In this document: positions 1-8,653 of the stretch, piece by piece
How the letters are laid out: each line of letters opens with the position of its first letter
How positions within the stretch are numbered: position 1 is the stretch's first letter
NCBI GenBank assembly: GCA_013792135.1
Contig: VMSP01000004.1
Location: 1 to 64,000 of the forward strand
Direction of reading: 5' to 3'
Length of the DNA stretch: 64,000 nucleotides
Source: Desulfocapsa sp.
Lineage (GTDB): Bacteria > Desulfobacterota > Desulfobulbia > Desulfobulbales > Desulfocapsaceae
Program-made: the position numbers and the translations under genes
Notes under the pieces: generated by a model
What the model saw: the letters and a program-made list of their open reading frames with translations, nothing else
Told to the model about the DNA's origin: nothing
The model's database searches: none

Positions 1-13
1 AAAATCAGCACGG

Positions 14-56
14 GTCAGGGACAAATGACTGGATAAATGGGTCATTTGCCTCTGAC
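14..56. repeat. imperfect palindrome near the window edge
   Basis: The arms at 14-29 and 41-56 are 16 bases each and pair at 14 positions; the inner 8 bases (CAAATGAC / GTCATTTG) are perfect and the loop is 11 bases. No T-run follows on either strand, so it does not look like an intrinsic terminator. Its shape resembles dispersed palindromic repeats (REP-like), but only one copy is visible here, so membership in a family is a guess. The remaining sequence to about 250 shows no convincing gene. A short frame open from the left edge to 104 could be the tail of an upstream gene but has no recognisable content. Confidence 0.4.
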
Positions 57-252
57 ATCTGTCATCTTGGCCTCAAGGACGGAAATTTGGTTCGTCGGTT
101 ATGATTTTTTGATGGAATTTGGGGCTAATGAGAAATGCGGGCTAGGTCTCAACCTATGGTCGTAACTTGAAACCCGACAGGCTCCTAGAATTCCTTACCT
201 CCTTAATATTCAAATCTTATCTGTCTGATATTTTTATTTTGACCTTCTTGTA

Positions 253-281
253 TTAATGTGAAAGAGTTAAGTAGATATAAT
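253..281 (+). promoter_or_regulatory. possible promoter of the tolC-lapG-lapD region
   Basis: A perfect TATAAT lies at 276-281 in a very AT-rich stretch. The base run 17 positions upstream (TTAATG, 253-258) is a weak -35. Transcription from here would give a leader of about 180 bases before the tolC start, containing the stem-loop at 361-396. Inference from sequence only. Confidence 0.35.
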
Positions 282-360
282 TTTTTTATAAAATTGTGAA
301 TATTTATCATTAGTTTATTTCTATTTAAAACAATTGAGTTCACTTCAAAAATGCCTGTTT

Positions 361-396
361 AGATGAGTAACAGTTAGCAAACAGTGTTACTCATTT
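361..396 (+). promoter_or_regulatory. stem-loop in the tolC leader
   Basis: ATGAGTAACA (363-372) is perfectly complementary to TGTTACTCAT (385-394); two outer pairs, one a G-T wobble, extend the stem to 12. The loop is 12 bases and a short run of four T follows. It could be a weak terminator or attenuator in the leader, or a protein-binding palindrome. It sits about 75 bases before the chosen tolC start. Confidence 0.45.
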
Positions 397-470
397 TCTC
401 CAATGATAGCTGGGGATTTTTTGAAGAACAGCACTCACACATTTATTCCTATTTGATAAGGAGGGTTGCT

Positions 471-1799
471 ATGAAGATCAGTAAAATTTTGAGTACGACA
501 TTAATTGGAGGGGCTTTATTATTTGATGGAAGCTGTCTCCATGCAGAAACACTGCAGGATGCAATTGGTACAATGCTTCAGACAAACCCTGAAATTAGAT
601 CTATGGCCCACAATCGCCTTGGTCGCGATGAAGAGGTCAGGCAGGCAAAATCCGGTTATTTACCAGAGATTAATTTTTCTGCAGGAGTCGGTGTACAGGA
701 TATCCAAGAGCCTACGAATGACAACCTCACCCCCCAGCAGTACACCCTTAGCTTGAGACAGAATGTTTTCACTGGTTTGGCGACTAATAACGAGGTGGGC
801 CGTCAAAAGGCCCGCGTTCAATCCCAGGCCTACAGCCTTCAGGGTGCCTCTGAAAATACAGCATTAAGGACGGCAGAGGTATATCTGAATGTCTTACGAC
901 AGCAAGAACTCCACCGCCTTTCCCAGGAAAATCTTGATTCCCATGTACGAATTGCTGATCAGATCAATCTGCGAACTGAATCCGGTGTTGCCAGTAAGTC
1001 AGACAGCGATCAAGTAGCTGCCCGACTTTCTCTGGCTCAGGCAAACGTTGTTGCCACCAATACCAATCTTGTTGATGCCCACACCAATTATCTAGCTGTT
1101 GTCGGCCATCTTCCGACTGATCTGCAAGAGCCTACACCGCCAGATTCCCTGATGCCCGCTTCTCTTCAAGATGCAGAAGCTGAAGCTATAAAAATGCATC
1201 CGACCCTGAAGTCGGCAGGAGCCGACCTTGAAGCCAGACAGAAACAATCTGAAGTAGCAAAAGCCCCTTATTGGCCCATTATTGATTTGGAAGTGGATCA
1301 GAATTGGGAGGAAGATTATGATACGGTAGGGAAAAAAGAATCCTTGATTGCAATGGCCAGGCTACGTTACAACCTTTTTCGTGGATTTAAGGACGAAGCA
1401 CGTCGGGCTGAGACCGTTGAACTTGTAAGTGAAGCGCGAGAAATAAGGAATAATACTCACAGGCAGGTAGTTGAATCCATGCGACTTTCATGGATGGCCT
1501 ATCAGGCGGTCAAAGATCAGATTAAATATCTGGAACAACGAGTCGATTTTTCCATAGGTACTATTGATGCATATACCAAACAATTTAATCTTGGCAAACG
1601 GACTCTGCTGGATGTTCTTGACAGTGATGCAGAGGTCATTGACGCTAAACGAGCTCTGGTCGCTGCCAGATATGACGGGTTGTATGCCCAATACCGTATC
1701 CTGAATGGTTTGGGGCAGCTGGTTAAGTCGTTTGATAAAGAGTGGCCGAAAGAAAGTCAGGTGACTATTGGCTCTCTCGTCGAATCGGAAAAACAATGA
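471..1799 (+). CDS. tolC: TolC-family outer-membrane efflux/secretion channel
   Basis: An outer-membrane channel of the type I secretion kind: it forms the trimeric beta-barrel and periplasmic tunnel that an ABC or RND pump docks onto. I start it at the ATG at 471 because GGAGG lies 7 bases upstream and the protein then opens with a clean signal peptide (MKISKILSTTLIGG through LHA, cleavage before ETLQDA). An upstream GTG at 384 would put extra residues before the signal. The 442-residue length and the two internally related halves, rich in heptad-like Ala/Leu helices with the usual LRQNVFTGLATNNEV and LRYNLFRGFKDEARRA strand/turn signatures, match the type I secretion TolC subfamily. It is followed by lapG-like and lapD-like genes, which suggests service to a large RTX-type adhesin. 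No inner-membrane ABC protein or membrane-fusion protein is in the window. Confidence 0.9.
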   Translation: MKISKILSTTLIGGALLFDGSCLHAETLQDAIGTMLQTNPEIRSMAHNRLGRDEEVRQAKSGYLPEINFSAGVGVQDIQEPTNDNLTPQQYTLSLRQNVFTGLATNNEVGRQKARVQSQAYSLQGASENTALRTAEVYLNVLRQQELHRLSQENLDSHVRIADQINLRTESGVASKSDSDQVAARLSLAQANVVATNTNLVDAHTNYLAVVGHLPTDLQEPTPPDSLMPASLQDAEAEAIKMHPTLKSAGADLEARQKQSEVAKAPYWPIIDLEVDQNWEEDYDTVGKKESLIAMARLRYNLFRGFKDEARRAETVELVSEAREIRNNTHRQVVESMRLSWMAYQAVKDQIKYLEQRVDFSIGTIDAYTKQFNLGKRTLLDVLDSDAEVIDAKRALVAARYDGLYAQYRILNGLGQLVKSFDKEWPKESQVTIGSLVESEKQ

Positions 1800-1825
1800 G
1801 ATAAAATAGATCCTGTGGATTGAAA

Positions 1826-1880
1826 CGGGATACAATGAGTGGCCAGTCGGAAGGCCATCTTTATTGTGTCCCGTTAATTT
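1826..1880 (+). terminator. stem-loop between tolC and lapG
   Basis: CGGGATACAAT (1826-1836) pairs with ATTGTGTCCCG (1863-1873) through one G-T wobble, with an inner GGCC/GGCC pair. TTAATTTT follows. It may partly terminate tolC transcripts or separate tolC from lapG. Confidence 0.4.
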
Positions 1881-1946
1881 TAAGCGAACTTCTCAATACT
1901 TGGAGGCTGGTGAGCTAGCCGACCCATCAACGGATACGGCGTCATT

Positions 1947-2684
1947 ATGTCAAATCTTGTTGACGCAACTTCAGTAATTATTCAATTAGTCCTCTCCCGC
2001 CGTGTTCCTGTCCTCAATTTTGTCAACAACACTATGCTACTGCCCTTAGGAATTGTGCTCTCGCTTTTCTTTTTTGTGGGACACATTGTTTCAGCCAGCG
2101 GGAATTTTACCCTTGATTCATCCGTACTTAATGCTGCCGAGAAAGAATATGGTGTTGGTGCACGAAAAAGACTCGTGGCTTGGCAACAGTTTGTTCGCGA
2201 AGATACGAGTCGTACCGATATGGAAAAGCTGGAGAAGGTAAACAGTTTTTTTAATCAAGTTAATTTTGTCAGTGACGCAATACATTGGTCAAAAAAAGAT
2301 TACTGGGCCACACCGGTAGAGTTTCTGGCCAGTGATGGCGGAGATTGTGAAGATTTTGCTCTTTCAAAATATTTTACTCTGAAAATGCTGGGAGTACCGG
2401 AAAAAAAACTTAACCTGACCTATGTCAAGGCTTGGAAATTAAATCAAAGCCATATGGTGCTTACCTATTATAAAACACCTGATGCTGTGCCGCTGGTTCT
2501 CGATAATCTTATCAATGCTATTAAACCAGCAACACAACGACCAGACCTGCTTCCTGTGTACAGTTTCAACGGATCAGGATTGTGGCTGTCAAAAGAGCGA
2601 GGTAGAGGTAATCTGGTTGGAAAAAGTGACAGACTCAAATTATGGAATGATCTGCTCGAGAGAATGCCTGTCAGTTTACAATAA
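1947..2684 (+). CDS. lapG: LapG-like periplasmic cysteine protease (BTLCP family)
   Basis: A bacterial transglutaminase-like cysteine proteinase of the LapG type (Peptidase C93). In Pseudomonas, LapG cleaves the N-terminal retention module of the LapA adhesin and releases the biofilm when it is not held by LapD. The protein has 245 residues with a hydrophobic segment around residues 28-50 (export signal or anchor). The triad is visible: Cys134 in GGDCEDFA, His169 in SHMVLTYY and Asp186 in LVLDNL; the spacing is close to that of characterised LapG. Acidic residues before the Cys fit the known calcium site. The start at 1947 has a poor ribosome site, so an alternative start cannot be excluded. 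It is followed after 15 bases by the LapD-like gene, as expected of a co-regulated pair. Confidence 0.88.
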   Translation: MSNLVDATSVIIQLVLSRRVPVLNFVNNTMLLPLGIVLSLFFFVGHIVSASGNFTLDSSVLNAAEKEYGVGARKRLVAWQQFVREDTSRTDMEKLEKVNSFFNQVNFVSDAIHWSKKDYWATPVEFLASDGGDCEDFALSKYFTLKMLGVPEKKLNLTYVKAWKLNQSHMVLTYYKTPDAVPLVLDNLINAIKPATQRPDLLPVYSFNGSGLWLSKERGRGNLVGKSDRLKLWNDLLERMPVSLQ

Positions 2685-2699
2685 CGTGAGGTTCAATCT

Positions 2700-4658
2700 A
2701 TGACACTTTACAGACAACTGCTCATATTTACATTAATACTCTTTTTGGTTCTGTTCACCTGTACATGGATCATCAAGCTTCAAACGACACGTTCCTTTCT
2801 TGAAGACCAACTTGAGTCCCATGCCCAGGATACTGCAACCTCTCTAGGATTGTCGATCACCCCCTATATTGCTGAAAATGATATTGCTACGATCGAAACC
2901 ATGATCAATGTTGTTTTTGATCGTGGGTATTATCGTACAATTCGGCTCACTGACCTTAATGATAAAGTCCTCATCGAGCGAACTCTTGAGGTTGTTATCA
3001 ATGATGTTCCTGTCTGGTTTATACATGCTATCCCTTTAAAGACTCCAAGTGCCAGCACGCTCATAACAGCAGGGTGGACGCAGAAGGGCAGTCTGTATGT
3101 GGAAAGTCACCCGGGGTATGCCTATAAAACCCTCTGGGAAGCCATATATAATATGACAAAGGTCTTTGGTATTACAGGTGTCATTGTGTTAGTGCTGGGC
3201 GCCCTTGGTTTGCGAGCCCTGCTCCTGCCTCTACGGCGTGTTGAACAGCAGGCAGAGGACCTCTGTAAAAAACTGTACACATTCCAAAATAAACTCCCGA
3301 GAACTCGTGAATTGCGACGGGTTGTTGTAGCTATGAACAGTATGACAGCTAAAGTTAAAAAGATGTTTGATGAACAGGCGCGGGTGGCAAATAGATTGCG
3401 GAAAAATGCCTACAGTGATGCATTGACCGGATTAGGTAACAGGCGCTATCTGCAGGGGCAAGTTGCGGCCAGAATGAACAGGAATAATGGCATTTCTGTC
3501 AAGGGCGCATTTCTGTTGGTTCAGGTTCATAATCTCCTGGAAATCAACCAGGAAAAAGGGTATCAAAGTGGAAACCAGCTGCTCCAGAAAATGGCGAACA
3601 GTATTCGTGAGTCGACACGGAATCTTAAGAATTCCGCACTCTCCCATCTTTCCGGAGGCAACTTCGCAGCTTTCTTACCGAACGTCACAGAGGAAGACGC
3701 CCGACATGTTGCGGCTGCAATAGCCGGAGGTTTTGCCGGCTTGGCAAATGAAGACGTAGGGTTCTCTGAAAACGTTGGGCATGTTGGTGGAGTCAGTTAT
3801 GAACAGGTGACATCCCTTAAACAACTGCTCTCCGAAGCTGATCGGATTTTGAGATCAGCACAAAATCAGGGGCCAAATACTTGGATCGTTGAATTACTTT
3901 CCTCTGAACCAACCATCACCCCACGTGGAGAGCGCGAATGGAAGCAGCTTCTGGACCAGGTACTGAACAATAAAGAGATTACTCTGTTCAGCCAATCCGT
4001 TGTTATGAGCAGCAACTTGAAACAGCTTATGCACAAGGAAATTTTAGCACGGATAACCTTGCCTACAGGTCAGATGCTTAATGCCGGCATTTTTATCCCG
4101 CTGGCAGAACGACTACGGTGTATATCCTCCATTGATAGAATCGTGATTGAAAAAGCGATGCTTGTTGATAGCGGAAAGCTGAAGTCCAATGAACTTGCTG
4201 TCAATATCTCTCCTTCCTCCCTTAAAGACGTCTCGTTTACAACCTGGCTTTTATCCAAACTCAAACAAATGCCTTCGGGAGCACCGAAGATTATCTTTGA
4301 ATTTGCAGAATTCAATGCCACTCAGGAACTGGGTATTGTCCAGGATTTTGCAAAAGAAGTAAAATCCTTGGGACATTTTATCGGTCTCGATCATTTTGGG
4401 CAGAGCTTTGCTAATTTTGGGTATTTAAAATCCCTACAGCCCAAGTACGTTAAAATAGATCGAGCCTTCATCGACGAACTCAAAGAAGAAGACAGTGATA
4501 GTCATTTTTTCATTGGTTCTTTGACCAGTGTGGCTCACAGTCTCGATATCCTTGTTATTGCTGAGGGTGTAGAAGAAGAAGTGCAGTATCAAACATTATG
4601 TGATCTCAATATTGATGGCATTCAGGGATACTATCATGATAAACCCAGAGAGCTGTGA
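2700..4658 (+). CDS. lapD: LapD-like c-di-GMP receptor with degenerate GGDEF and EAL domains
   Basis: An inner-membrane c-di-GMP receptor that would sequester the neighbouring LapG-like protease when c-di-GMP is high. Layout: TM1 near residues 7-26, a periplasmic LapD/MoxY N-terminal domain (about 27-150) with the Trp-containing loop typical of LapG docking, TM2 near 154-176, HAMP to about 230, GGDEF-like (about 235-400) and EAL-like (about 410-650). Both catalytic signatures are lost: the GGDEF site reads SGGNF (318-322) and the EAL site reads HKEILARI (445-452). Loss of both activities with retention of the fold is the hallmark of LapD. It starts 15 bases after lapG. Homologues with active domains exist, so the receptor role is inferred from the motif loss plus context. 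Confidence 0.87.
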   Translation: MTLYRQLLIFTLILFLVLFTCTWIIKLQTTRSFLEDQLESHAQDTATSLGLSITPYIAENDIATIETMINVVFDRGYYRTIRLTDLNDKVLIERTLEVVINDVPVWFIHAIPLKTPSASTLITAGWTQKGSLYVESHPGYAYKTLWEAIYNMTKVFGITGVIVLVLGALGLRALLLPLRRVEQQAEDLCKKLYTFQNKLPRTRELRRVVVAMNSMTAKVKKMFDEQARVANRLRKNAYSDALTGLGNRRYLQGQVAARMNRNNGISVKGAFLLVQVHNLLEINQEKGYQSGNQLLQKMANSIRESTRNLKNSALSHLSGGNFAAFLPNVTEEDARHVAAAIAGGFAGLANEDVGFSENVGHVGGVSYEQVTSLKQLLSEADRILRSAQNQGPNTWIVELLSSEPTITPRGEREWKQLLDQVLNNKEITLFSQSVVMSSNLKQLMHKEILARITLPTGQMLNAGIFIPLAERLRCISSIDRIVIEKAMLVDSGKLKSNELAVNISPSSLKDVSFTTWLLSKLKQMPSGAPKIIFEFAEFNATQELGIVQDFAKEVKSLGHFIGLDHFGQSFANFGYLKSLQPKYVKIDRAFIDELKEEDSDSHFFIGSLTSVAHSLDILVIAEGVEEEVQYQTLCDLNIDGIQGYYHDKPREL

Positions 4659-4698
4659 ATGGCTAGGTTTCCTTTGTGCGTCTCAATGCTATGATATT

Positions 4699-5289
4699 TT
4701 AGAGAAAGGATTTTGTTGAAACCTTGTCTGCCAGATCATCCGTGGCAAAATTTATATGGGAAAAAAGGTGGTATTCTAAGATTTGGCAGCGTTTGAAATT
4801 TTCCTGGATAGTAAGGTGGCGCTTTTGATCATTGTTGCCATAGCGTTCTATGATATAGGTCATCCGTTCATCTAAAGAGACAATGCTGTCATGGCGTACA
4901 CGTTTATCAGCATAATAGACAATTTCCTTGGCAAAAAAGATCCCTTGAGCATAACGATCGGTCGAGAACTCTTTGAGCACCACATGCTCACGAACAATTT
5001 CACCAATAGCCTGGAAGCCATGTTCAAGACAGATGTCGCGCCCTTTTCTGGCATGGTCGCATTCGCTGTTCAGGCAGATCGTTTTGGCAATGTCATGTAG
5101 CAGGGCTCCGGCCAAGACCAGATGTGGGTCCGGCAGGTTTGTTTCATTTGTTTTTGTTGGAGTCAAGCCAGCCAATAGCGCTTCCGCCACCTTGGCCACG
5201 GTCAGTGAGTGGGCCCGGATATTGTCGAACATGTCATATCTATCCATCAAGGCCAGACATTGGGCTATGGAAGGAACCTTCTCGCTCAT
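4699..5289 (-). CDS. HD-domain metal-dependent phosphohydrolase
   Basis: A 196-residue HD/HDIG domain protein. The metal ligands are visible as His27 (RAHSLTVAKVAEAL), the HD pair in LLHDIAK (His65, Asp66), and later histidines in EHGFQAIGEIVREHVVL. The family hydrolyses phosphate esters of nucleotides; the substrate here is unknown. The start lies 6 bases after the hemE stop, so it is the last gene of an ahbD-hemE-HD transcript. It converges with lapD with 40 bases between. Confidence 0.8.
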   Translation of the reverse strand: MSEKVPSIAQCLALMDRYDMFDNIRAHSLTVAKVAEALLAGLTPTKTNETNLPDPHLVLAGALLHDIAKTICLNSECDHARKGRDICLEHGFQAIGEIVREHVVLKEFSTDRYAQGIFFAKEIVYYADKRVRHDSIVSLDERMTYIIERYGNNDQKRHLTIQENFKRCQILEYHLFSHINFATDDLADKVSTKSFL

Positions 5290-5295
5290 CCTTAT

Positions 5296-6315
5296 TTATC
5301 TGGCGCTTAACTCATGCACGGCATCGATGGCAATTTTGGCCTGATCCGGCGGGGTGAACTGATGGATGCCATGTCCGAGGTTAAAGATATGGCCATGGGC
5401 GTCTTTGGCACCATTCAGCAGGTTTTGGATGCGCTGACGCAGTCTGTCTTTGGGCAGCATCAGAGCAAAGGGGTCAATGTTGCCCTGGACGGCCTTCTTC
5501 CCCACCTGTTTTATGGCATCTCCTATGTTGATCCGCCAATCCAGTCCCAGGACATCGGCGCCGGATTGGATGGAGAGATCAAGCAGGGTTGCTCCGTTGT
5601 TGGCAAAATAGATGATGGGTAGACCGGTCTCTTGCAGGTCACTGATAATTCGCTGCACATAAGGCAGGGCAAATTCTTTAAAGTCACAAGGGGCCAGTAC
5701 TCCAGCCCAGGAATCAAAGATCTGAAGGGCCTGGGCGCCAGCCCTGGCCTGGGCCTGGAGGTAGAGGCTGGTGCATTCTGTGATCTTCTCCATCAGCTTA
5801 TGGAAGAGGTCTGGCTTGGTGAACATCATCTTCTTGGTCTCCCAGAAGACCTTGGAAGAGCCGCCTTCGATCAGATAAGTGGCCAGGGTAAAGGGCGCAC
5901 CGGAAAAACCAATCAGGGGAACTTTCAGCTCTTTGCGCAGGAGACGGATGGTTTCCATGACAAAACCAGTGTGGATATCCGGGTCGGGTATAATGAGTCG
6001 GTCAAGGGCGGCCTGGTCGCGGATGGGTTCTGGGAAGATGGGCCCATGTCCCTCAGAGAAGGTGAGCGGGGTGCCCATGGCTTCCATGGGGATGAGAATG
6101 TCAGAGAAGAGAATAGCCGCGTCTACATTGAGGATGTCAACGGGTTGCAGGGTTACCTCTACGCAGAGCTCCGGCGTTTTACACAGTTCCAGAAAGGTCA
6201 CGTTGCCTCGTACCTTTTGATATTCAGGAAGGTAGCGTCCAGCCTGACGCATCATCCAGATGGGAGTGTAGTCGGTCTTTTCACCGCGGCAGGCTTTGAG
6301 AAAGGTATCATTCAT
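5296..6315 (-). CDS. hemE: uroporphyrinogen decarboxylase
   Basis: Decarboxylates the four acetate side chains of uroporphyrinogen III to give coproporphyrinogen III in the cytoplasm. The protein has 339 residues, normal for HemE. The N-terminal substrate-binding signature YTPIWMMRQAGRYLPEYQ is intact, as are the central GFSGAPFTLATYLIEGG segment and the C-terminal NLGHGIHQFTPPD. It lies between an AhbD-like radical SAM gene and an HD gene on the same strand. In organisms that make haem through sirohaem (the Ahb route) this enzyme would not be needed for haem b, so the pairing is notable. A near-palindrome (6372-6389) sits in the 128-base gap upstream. Confidence 0.95.
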   Translation of the reverse strand: MNDTFLKACRGEKTDYTPIWMMRQAGRYLPEYQKVRGNVTFLELCKTPELCVEVTLQPVDILNVDAAILFSDILIPMEAMGTPLTFSEGHGPIFPEPIRDQAALDRLIIPDPDIHTGFVMETIRLLRKELKVPLIGFSGAPFTLATYLIEGGSSKVFWETKKMMFTKPDLFHKLMEKITECTSLYLQAQARAGAQALQIFDSWAGVLAPCDFKEFALPYVQRIISDLQETGLPIIYFANNGATLLDLSIQSGADVLGLDWRINIGDAIKQVGKKAVQGNIDPFALMLPKDRLRQRIQNLLNGAKDAHGHIFNLGHGIHQFTPPDQAKIAIDAVHELSAR

Positions 6316-6443
6316 AATTGAGTCGTAGGGTGATGGGTGATTTTATTTGTTACGCTGAGAGGATTTTTTATTAACGCTTCTAAGCGTTATTGCGCCTCTA
6401 CGCGTGAAATTGTTTGCTTCGGTATAATATGTGAATAGTTAGG

Positions 6444-7505
6444 CTACGCGATCCTTGTTCCAGGCACATAGCTGCAAAATGGTTCCTGGGCTAGATAGTC
6501 GCCGGTCATGGCATAGGCCCGTGCTCGGCAGCCCCCGCAGACATTGACATATTCACAGCGTCCGCAGTTGTCTTTGTAGCTTTTGAAATCACGCAACTCA
6601 TGGAAAAGGGAAGAATCCTCCCAGATCTCTTTGAAGGAGAGCTCCTTCAGATTGCCCGCAGACTTGGGGAAATAGCTGCAAGGCAGAATGTTTTCGTCCA
6701 CGTCAATTAAACAGATGAGCTGACCGGCAAGACAGCCCTTGGAACCACCTGTTGAAAATTTCAGATTGCGCCGTTTGAAAGTGCTCCCCTCTTCTTTGGC
6801 CTTCTGCCTGACGATCCGGTAATAATGGGGGGCACAGGTTGGACGCATCAGAAGTTCGTTTTCTTCCTTCTCAACCTGGTAATGCCATTCCAGAATTTCA
6901 TCGTACACCTTTTCGGGGATTAATTCTTCCATAATGTCCTCGCCTCGACCGGTGGGTACGATCATGAACATATACCAGGCAGAAGCGCCAAGAGATTTGA
7001 CTAGTTTGTAGATTTCAGGAATCTCTTCTCTGTTGCGGATAGTAAAGGAGGAGTTGATCAGAAAGGGAATCTTGTTTTCATTAAAGAGACGAATGGCGTT
7101 CATGGTTCCCGCAAAGGCCCCTTTCTGATTTCTGAAGTTATCGTGGGTTTCTGCCTTGGCCCCGTCCAGGCTGAGGGATACCATCTTGATACCGGCAGCC
7201 TTGATTTGTGTGCAGATATCCTGCGTCACCAGAGTGCCATTAGTAGCGAGGCACATACGCAGCCCTTTGTCGGTGCCGTATCTGGCAATCTCAAATATAT
7301 CTTTACGCAACAGCGGCTCTCCGCCGGAGAGTACAATAACTGGGTTGGCATAGGAGACGATATCGTCGAGGATACGGGTGGCTTCACTGAAAGGGAAATC
7401 AGGATGATCATCTGCCTCAAGGGTCGATGAAGAGCGGCAGTGGACGCATTTCAGGTTACATCTTCTGGTTGTCTCCCAAGCTATCCATTTAGGGTCAAAA
7501 TCCAT
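6444..7505 (-). CDS. ahbD: radical SAM/SPASM protein, AhbD-like haem b synthase
   Basis: A radical SAM enzyme of 353 residues. The cluster motif is CNLKCVHC (CxxxCxxC), preceded by IAWETTRR, which is typical of AhbD and related haem-maturation enzymes. The GGEPLLR SAM-binding motif is present, and a C-terminal SPASM region binds extra 4Fe-4S clusters ([23 protein letters not shown] and a final C in EPFC). AhbD oxidatively decarboxylates the propionates of iron-coproporphyrin to give haem b in sulfate reducers and archaea. The adjacent hemE supports a tetrapyrrole role. The alternative is a peptide-modifying SPASM enzyme; no precursor peptide gene is visible nearby. Confidence 0.75.
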   Translation of the reverse strand: MDFDPKWIAWETTRRCNLKCVHCRSSSTLEADDHPDFPFSEATRILDDIVSYANPVIVLSGGEPLLRKDIFEIARYGTDKGLRMCLATNGTLVTQDICTQIKAAGIKMVSLSLDGAKAETHDNFRNQKGAFAGTMNAIRLFNENKIPFLINSSFTIRNREEIPEIYKLVKSLGASAWYMFMIVPTGRGEDIMEELIPEKVYDEILEWHYQVEKEENELLMRPTCAPHYYRIVRQKAKEEGSTFKRRNLKFSTGGSKGCLAGQLICLIDVDENILPCSYFPKSAGNLKELSFKEIWEDSSLFHELRDFKSYKDNCGRCEYVNVCGGCRARAYAMTGDYLAQEPFCSYVPGTRIA

Positions 7506-7559
7506 ACTGCTGCTCCGTTATAATGTGGCGTCATTGCTAAAAAGATATCCCATATATTA

Positions 7560-7588
7560 TTGACACTATATTGTCTTTTGTTTTAAAT
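7560..7588 (+). promoter_or_regulatory. possible sigma-70 type promoter upstream of grpE
   Basis: TTGACA (7560-7565), a 17-base spacer and TTAAAT (7583-7588). It lies in the 341-base divergent gap between ahbD (-) and grpE (+), about 260 bases before grpE. I see no CIRCE element and no clear sigma-32 promoter in this gap. Confidence 0.4.
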
Positions 7589-7685
7589 CTCAAGGGAACC
7601 ATATAAAAATTGTCTTGGAGTCCAGTATCATTAAATTGGTGAGTCCAATATTTTCGGTGGGTAAATCGCTTTTTTAAAAAAATGA

Positions 7686-7730
7686 GTCAAGACAGGAAAC
7701 AGAAAATGTACATCTTTTTCCTGTCTTGAC
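7686..7730. promoter_or_regulatory. perfect 14-bp inverted repeat upstream of grpE
   Basis: GTCAAGACAGGAAA (7686-7699) and its exact complement (7717-7730) flank a 17-base loop. On the minus strand the stem is followed by TCATTTTTTT, resembling an intrinsic terminator, yet no minus-strand gene ends here. On the plus strand it would lie in the grpE leader. The right arm also supplies a TTGACA (7726-7731). Confidence 0.55.
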
Positions 7731-7846
7731 AATGAAGATGGGCTACTTATTGTTCGCACATGTTGTAAGTCAATAAAAGCAAGCATTCATGAAAAATTGG
7801 ATAGTTAGGGCCGTACATTTGTAATGTTTTGAAAATGGAGGAATAG

Positions 7847-8419
7847 GTGGGGAAAGAGCAAGAGAAAGAGGTAATTCTGGAACAGATGGAAGAGCGTGCT
7901 GTTGAAGAAATTAGCACGCACGATGCAGAGAAGTCTATAGAAGAAAAGTTGGTTGCAGTCCAAGAAGAAATAGCTGGATACCAGGATAAGATGCTGCGTG
8001 CTGCTGCTGAATTTGACAATTATAAAAAACGGATGGAGCGGGATCGCAATGCGGCCATGAAGTATGCTGGCGAACATATTTTGCGCGAAATCTTGCCCGT
8101 TGTTGACAATCTGGAACGAGCACTTAATCAGGGCGTGGTGTCCGGAGTTGATGCAGAGATGAAGTTGGCGGCCCTGCTGGAAGGGGTGCAGCTCACCCTG
8201 AAAAGTCTGCTGGCGGTATTGGAGAAGTTTGAGGTAAAAGCTATTGAGAGTGTTGGTCTGCCCTTTGATCCCAATATCCAGGAGGCTTTGGTCATGGAGC
8301 CCAGTGATGTGGTTCCGGCCAGTCATGTGTTGGGTGAGTTTGAAAAAGGATATTATTATAAAGATCGTTTATTGCGTGTCGCTAAGGTTATTGTCTCATC
8401 GGGTAAGGCCGCGTCCTGA
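7847..8419 (+). CDS. grpE: nucleotide exchange factor GrpE
   Basis: Co-chaperone that releases ADP from DnaK. The protein has 190 residues: an acidic N-terminal tail, a long helix (about 35-85, with AAAEFDNYKKRMERDR) that dimerises, and the C-terminal beta domain ending YYYKDRLLRVAKVIVS. The start is a GTG at 7847 preceded by GGAGGAAT, a good ribosome site; no better ATG lies nearby. dnaK follows after 234 bases. hrcA and dnaJ, common partners, are not adjacent. Confidence 0.95.
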   Translation: MGKEQEKEVILEQMEERAVEEISTHDAEKSIEEKLVAVQEEIAGYQDKMLRAAAEFDNYKKRMERDRNAAMKYAGEHILREILPVVDNLERALNQGVVSGVDAEMKLAALLEGVQLTLKSLLAVLEKFEVKAIESVGLPFDPNIQEALVMEPSDVVPASHVLGEFEKGYYYKDRLLRVAKVIVSSGKAAS

Positions 8420-8653
8420 GTTCTCTTTTGAACCGGGAAAGAATGTGCTCTTCTCTTGACAAATGCTGGATGATGCACATTTTTTAAACCTGTCTTACGA
8501 ATCAGAGTTTTGTGTCGGGAGCAGGGGCAGGCACGGAAATGAGTTTGTGCGGGTAACTCCTGCGCCATTGAGAGAAAATTGAAATTAACAACAACAAGGG
8601 TCATTTGTGCAAAGTGACATCTATTATATTTTGAGACGAGGAGAGATACTATC

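Noticed and set aside
5632-6321. 229-codon plus-strand frame over hemE
   Set aside because: Shadow of hemE, Gly-rich and unlike any family I know.
6372-6389. TAACGCTT-CT-AAGCGTTA near-palindrome between ahbD and hemE as a terminator
   Set aside because: No T-run follows on the minus strand, where the genes lie; too short to call more than a possible operator.
7506-7846. CIRCE (HrcA) or sigma-32 site before grpE
   Set aside because: No TTAGCACTC-N9-GAGTGCTAA pair or CTTGAA/CCCCAT-like pair was found; the 14-bp palindrome has a different sequence.
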